This document shows, one piece after another, positions 60,399 to 64,000 of a stretch of DNA of 64,000 bases. The position numbers and the translations under genes are program-made. The stretch is taken from NCBI RefSeq assembly GCF_050948215.1, contig NW_027488580.1, forward strand, positions 1,612,001-1,676,000. The letters are read 5' to 3'. The DNA comes from Halictus rubicundus (lineage: Eukaryota; Arthropoda; Insecta; Hymenoptera; Halictidae). Every line of letters begins with the position of its first letter. The first letter of the stretch is position 1. The notes under the pieces were generated by a model that was not told where the DNA came from, did no database searches, and saw nothing but the letters and a program-made list of their open reading frames with translations.

Positions 60399-60958
60399 GT
60401 CCGCCCGGGCAGAGCCTCCTTGCCCGGGTAAGGCTAATTTCCGCTGGAGTTCGCCAGGTATCCAGACGTTGGTGCGCTAGTGGCTGATGTACCCCACCAG
60501 CCACGCCCTGTAACAAGGGCGTACCCTCTCACCGCGCACCAAGCTTAGGGTTGGGGATTTTTTATAGAGGTTATCATCCTCGCGGCCCGGCCGGTTAAGG
60601 CAAGACCACCGTTCCGGTAAAACATGACCACCGGTTTACGGCAAGGGCCCTGCGGCGACCTCCCCGGTCGTTATCGCAGGACCCATTCCGCGGCTTTTCA
60701 TCCCTCCGTGTGAGCCTTACCGGCAAGGGAGGCCCTGCCAGGATCCGAAGATCCCGCCGGCATCGCCTCACACATCATTAGGACTACTTCCCGCGGAATA
60801 CCCCTCGCTCCGTTAGCAACACACAACTATGTGTGTTCCCAGGGACCACCACGAGGAGGTGGAGCGTAGAGGATTTTAGGGATATGACCGCCACCACTGT
60901 GGCATACCTAGTAGTGGATCCGAGTCACCACTACTAAGCCCATATCCCCTCGGTCCCC
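60399..60958 (-). promoter_or_regulatory. 5' untranslated region / presumed internal promoter of the element
   Basis: 560 bp upstream of ORF1, GC-rich, with no coding frame I can support. On the transcript it begins GGGGACCGAGGGG. Two perfect hairpins stand out close to the 5' end: TAGTAGTGG/CCACTACTA (60909-60917 with 60928-60936, 10-nt loop) and AACACACA/TGTGTGTT (60818-60825 with 60830-60837, 4-nt loop). Non-LTR elements of this clade must carry their own promoter or be co-transcribed from the target; which applies here cannot be read from the sequence. Confidence 0.6.
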
Positions 60959-60977
60959 ATCCAATCCCCTATCCAAT
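60959..60977. repeat. Target-site duplication, right, copy 4
   Basis: Perfect repeat of 54573-54591, followed by CCTCT. The same 19 bases followed by CCTCT occur uninterrupted at 61985-62003 and 62286-62304, with a matching left flank (CTCTATCGTCTCC) but a different right flank. Confidence 0.88.
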
Positions 60978-63900
60978 CCTCTATCCTATCCTATCCTCTA
61001 TCCTATCCTATCCTCAATCCTATCCTATCCTCTATCCTATCCTATTCTCTATCCTATCCTATCCTCTATCCAATCCTATCCTTTATCCTATCCTATCCAC
61101 TATCCTATCCTATCCTCTATCCTATCCTATCCTCTATCCTATCCTATCCTCTATCCTATCCTATCCTGTATCCTATCCTATCCTCTATCCAGTCCTATCC
61201 TCTATAATATCGTATCCTCTATCATATCCTATCCTCTTTCCTATAATATCATCTATCCTATCCAATCTCTATCGTCTCCTTTCCTCTATCCTATCCAATC
61301 CCCTATCTTATCTTCTATCGTCTCCTGTCCTCTATCCTATCCAATCCCCTATCCTATCCTCTGTCCTATCCTATCCGATACTCTATCCTATCCTATTCTC
61401 TATAATATCGTATCCTCTATCGTATCCTATCCTCTTTCCTATAATATCATCTATCCTATCCTATCCTCTATCCTATCCTATCCTATCCTCTATCCTATCC
61501 TATCCTCTATCCTATCCTATCCTCTATCCTATCCTATCCTCTATCCTATCCTATCCTCTATCCTATCCTATCCTCTATCCCATCCTATCCTCTATCCTAT
61601 CATATCCTCTATCCTATACTATCCTCTATCCTATCCTATCCTATCCTCTATCCTATCCAATCCCCTATCCTATCCTCTATCCTATCATATCCTCTATCCT
61701 ATCCAATCCTACATCCTATCCTATCCCCCATCGTCTCCTATCCTCTATCCTATCCAATCCCCTATCCTATCCTCTATCCTATCCTATCCTCTATCCTATC
61801 CTATCCTCTATGTGATCCTATCCTCTAGCCTATCCTATCCTCTATCCTATCCTATCCTCTATAATATCGTATCCTCTATCATATCCTATCCTCTTGCCTA
61901 TAATATCATCTATCCTATCCTATTCTCTATCCTATCCTATCCTCTATCCTATCCTATCCTCTATCGTCTCCTATCCTCTATCCTATCCAATCCCCTATCC
62001 AATCCTCTATCCTATCGTATCCTGTATAATATCGTATCCTCTATCATATTCTATCCTCTATCCTATAATATCATCTATCCTATCCTATCCTCTATCCTAT
62101 CCTATCTTCTATCTGATCCTATCCTCTAGCCTATCCTATCCTCTATCCTATCCTATCCTCTATAATATCGTATCCTCTATCATATCCTATCCTCTTGCCT
62201 ATAATATCATCTATCCTATCCTATTCTCTATCCTATCCTATCCTCTATCCTATCCTATCCTCTATCGTCTCCTATCCTCTATCCTATCCAATCCCCTATC
62301 CAATCCTCTATCCTATCGTATCCTGTATAATATCGTATCCTCTATCATATTCTATCCTCTATCCTATAATATCATCTATCCTATCCTATCCTCTATCCTA
62401 TCCTATCCTCTGTCCTATCCTATCCTCTATCCTATCCTATCCTCAATCCTATCCTATCCTCTATCCTATCCTATTCTCTATCCTATCCTATCCTCTATCC
62501 AATCCTATCCATTATCCTATCCTATCCTCTATCCTATCCTATCCTCTATCCTATCCTATCCTCTATCCTATCCTATCCTCTATCCTATCCTATCCTCTAT
62601 CCTATCCTATCCTCTATCCTATCCTATCCTCTATCCTATCCTATCCTCTATCCTATCCTATCCTCTATCCTATCCTATCCTCTATCCTATCCTATCCTCT
62701 ATCCTATCCTATCCTCTATCCTATCCTATCCTCTATCCTGTCCTGTCCTCTATAATATCGTATCCTCTATCATATCCTATCCTCTTTCCTATAATATCAT
62801 CTATCCTATCCAATCTCTATCGTCTCCTTTCCTCTATCCTATCCAATACCCTATCTTATCTTCTATCGTCTCCTGTCCTCTATCCTATCCAATCCCCTAT
62901 CCTATCCTCTATCGTATCCTATCCTCTATCCTATCCTACCCTCAATCCTATCCTATCCTATGCTCTATCCTATTCTATACTCTATCCTATCACATCCTCT
63001 ATCCTATCCTATCCTCTATCCTATCCTATCCTATCCTCTATCCTATCCTCTATCCTATCCTATCCTCTATCCTATCCTATCCTCTATCCTATCCTATCCT
63101 CTATCCTATCCTATCCTCTATCCTATCCTATCCTCTATCCTATCCTATCCTCTATCCTATCCTATCCTCTATCCTATCCTATCCTCTATCCTAACCTATC
63201 CTCTATCCTATCCTATCCTCTATCCTATCCTATCCTCTATCCTATCCTATCCTCTATCCTAACCTATCCTCTATCCTATCCTATCCTGTATCCTATCCTA
63301 TCCTCAACGCTATCGTATCCTCATTCCTATCCTATACTCCATTATATCCTATCCGCTATCCTATCATATCCTCTATCCTATAATATCCTCTATCCTATCC
63401 AATCCTCTATCCTATCCTCTATCCTATCCTCTATCCTATCCTATCCTCTATCCTATCCTCTATCCTATCCTCTATCCTCTATCCTATCCTCTATCCTATC
63501 CTATCCTCTATCCTATCCTATCCTCTATCCTATCCTATCCTCTATCCTAACCTATCCTCTATCCTATCCTATCCTCTATCATATCCTATCCTCTATCCTA
63601 TCCTATCCTCAACGCTATCCTATCCTCATTACTATCCTATACTCCATTATATCCTATCCGCTATCGTATCATATCCTCTATCCTATAATATCCTCTATCC
63701 AATCCAATCCTCTATCCTATCCTCTATCCTATCCTCTATCCAATCCTATCCTATCCTCTATCCTATCCTATCCGCTATCCTATCATATCCTCTATCCTAT
63801 GATATCCTCTATCCTATCCAATCCTCTATCCTATCCTCTATCCTATCCTCTATCCTATCCTATCCTCTATCCTATCCTCTATCCTATCCTCTATCCTCTA

Positions 63901-64000
63901 TCCTATCCTCTATCCTATCCTATCCTCTATCCTATCCTATCCTCTATCCTATCCTATCCTTTATCCTATCCTATCCTCTATCCTATCCAATCCTACATCC
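60959..64000. repeat. TATCC/TATCCTC satellite array, block 5
   Basis: Satellite to the end of the window. The first kilobase resembles 52600-53820. A block with CTCTTGCCTATAATATC and TCTGATCC or TGTGATCC occurs twice near 61812 and 62113. From 63300 the CAACGCTATCC / ACTCCATTATATCC family of block 1 reappears. The window ends inside the array. No gene is seen. Confidence 0.96.

Larger units (their letters stand above)
54592..60958 (-). mobile_element. Full-length R1-clade non-LTR retrotransposon inserted in the satellite (copy 4)
   Basis: A 6,367-bp element read on the - strand: 5' untranslated region 60399-60958, ORF1, overlapping ORF2, 3' untranslated region and a poly(A) tail (24 T at 54592-54615). 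It has no terminal repeats. Gene order, APE-type endonuclease, YADD reverse transcriptase, ORF1 zinc knuckles and the terminal CCHC of ORF2 place it in the R1 clade, which includes R1 and the telomere-repeat elements TRAS and SART. It is flanked by perfect 19-bp target duplications in the satellite. Whether 60958 is the true 5' end cannot be proven from one long copy, but a complete ORF1 and a 560-bp leader support it. ORF2 carries one frame change at 56506-56513. Confidence 0.95.

Noticed and set aside
60959..62304. Empty site for copy 4 at 61985-62003 or 62286-62304 taken as true pre-insertion paralogue
   Set aside because: The 19-bp target and left flank match, but the right flank differs soon after CCTCTATCC, so they are listed only as similar sites.
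1..64000. Canonical insect telomere array (TTAGG/CCTAA)
   Set aside because: CCTAA appears only as scattered variants of CCTAT; no run of consecutive units was seen.

Overview
The window is almost entirely satellite DNA from a eukaryotic genome, most likely an arthropod. That inference rests on the only real genes present, which belong to an R1-clade non-LTR retrotransposon, a group described mainly from arthropods. About 84% of the window is a strand-asymmetric pyrimidine array on the + strand. Its dominant monomer is 12 bp, TATCCTATCCTC, made of the pentamer TATCC and the heptamer TATCCTC. I see no host gene, tRNA, rRNA, CRISPR array or bacterial feature. The long LSYP/YPIL/ILSS-type open frames are translated satellite and are not genes.

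Layout. 1-12936: satellite built from higher-order repeats, including a 3,887-bp tandem duplication. 12937-14069: a GC-rich non-satellite island with two CCAAT boxes, a TATA-like box and, at its right end, about nine copies of a 35-37 bp minisatellite; it may be a solo LTR or other unclassified mobile element. 14070-33927: satellite with several higher-order families. 33928-34135, 34530-35476 and 42110-43446: three 5'-truncated copies of one retrotransposon. 54592-60958: one apparently full-length 6.4-kb copy. The remaining intervals are satellite.

All four element copies lie in the same orientation (sense = - strand, the G-rich strand of the satellite). All four end in poly(A) and are flanked by perfect 19-bp target-site duplications. 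Each duplication starts with ATCC, ends in AT and is followed by CCTCT, so all four insertions used the same phase of the satellite monomer. Uninterrupted paralogous target sites elsewhere in the window (23745-23763 for copy 2; 48080-48098 and 50025-50043 for copy 1) confirm the insertion boundaries to the base. This is therefore a satellite-specific R1-clade retrotransposon, analogous in lifestyle to the telomere-repeat-specific TRAS/SART elements but using a GGATA-type repeat as its target.

The full-length copy encodes ORF1 (gag-like, coiled coil, three C-terminal zinc knuckles) and an overlapping ORF2 (APE-type endonuclease, reverse transcriptase with YADD, C-terminal CCHC). ORF2 is split only by a single frame change at a run of eight C, which may be a recent mutation or a homopolymer error. 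The copies are nearly identical to one another, which suggests recent activity. The satellite itself has been repeatedly duplicated in blocks of 0.4 to several kb, some of it before the retrotransposon inserted.
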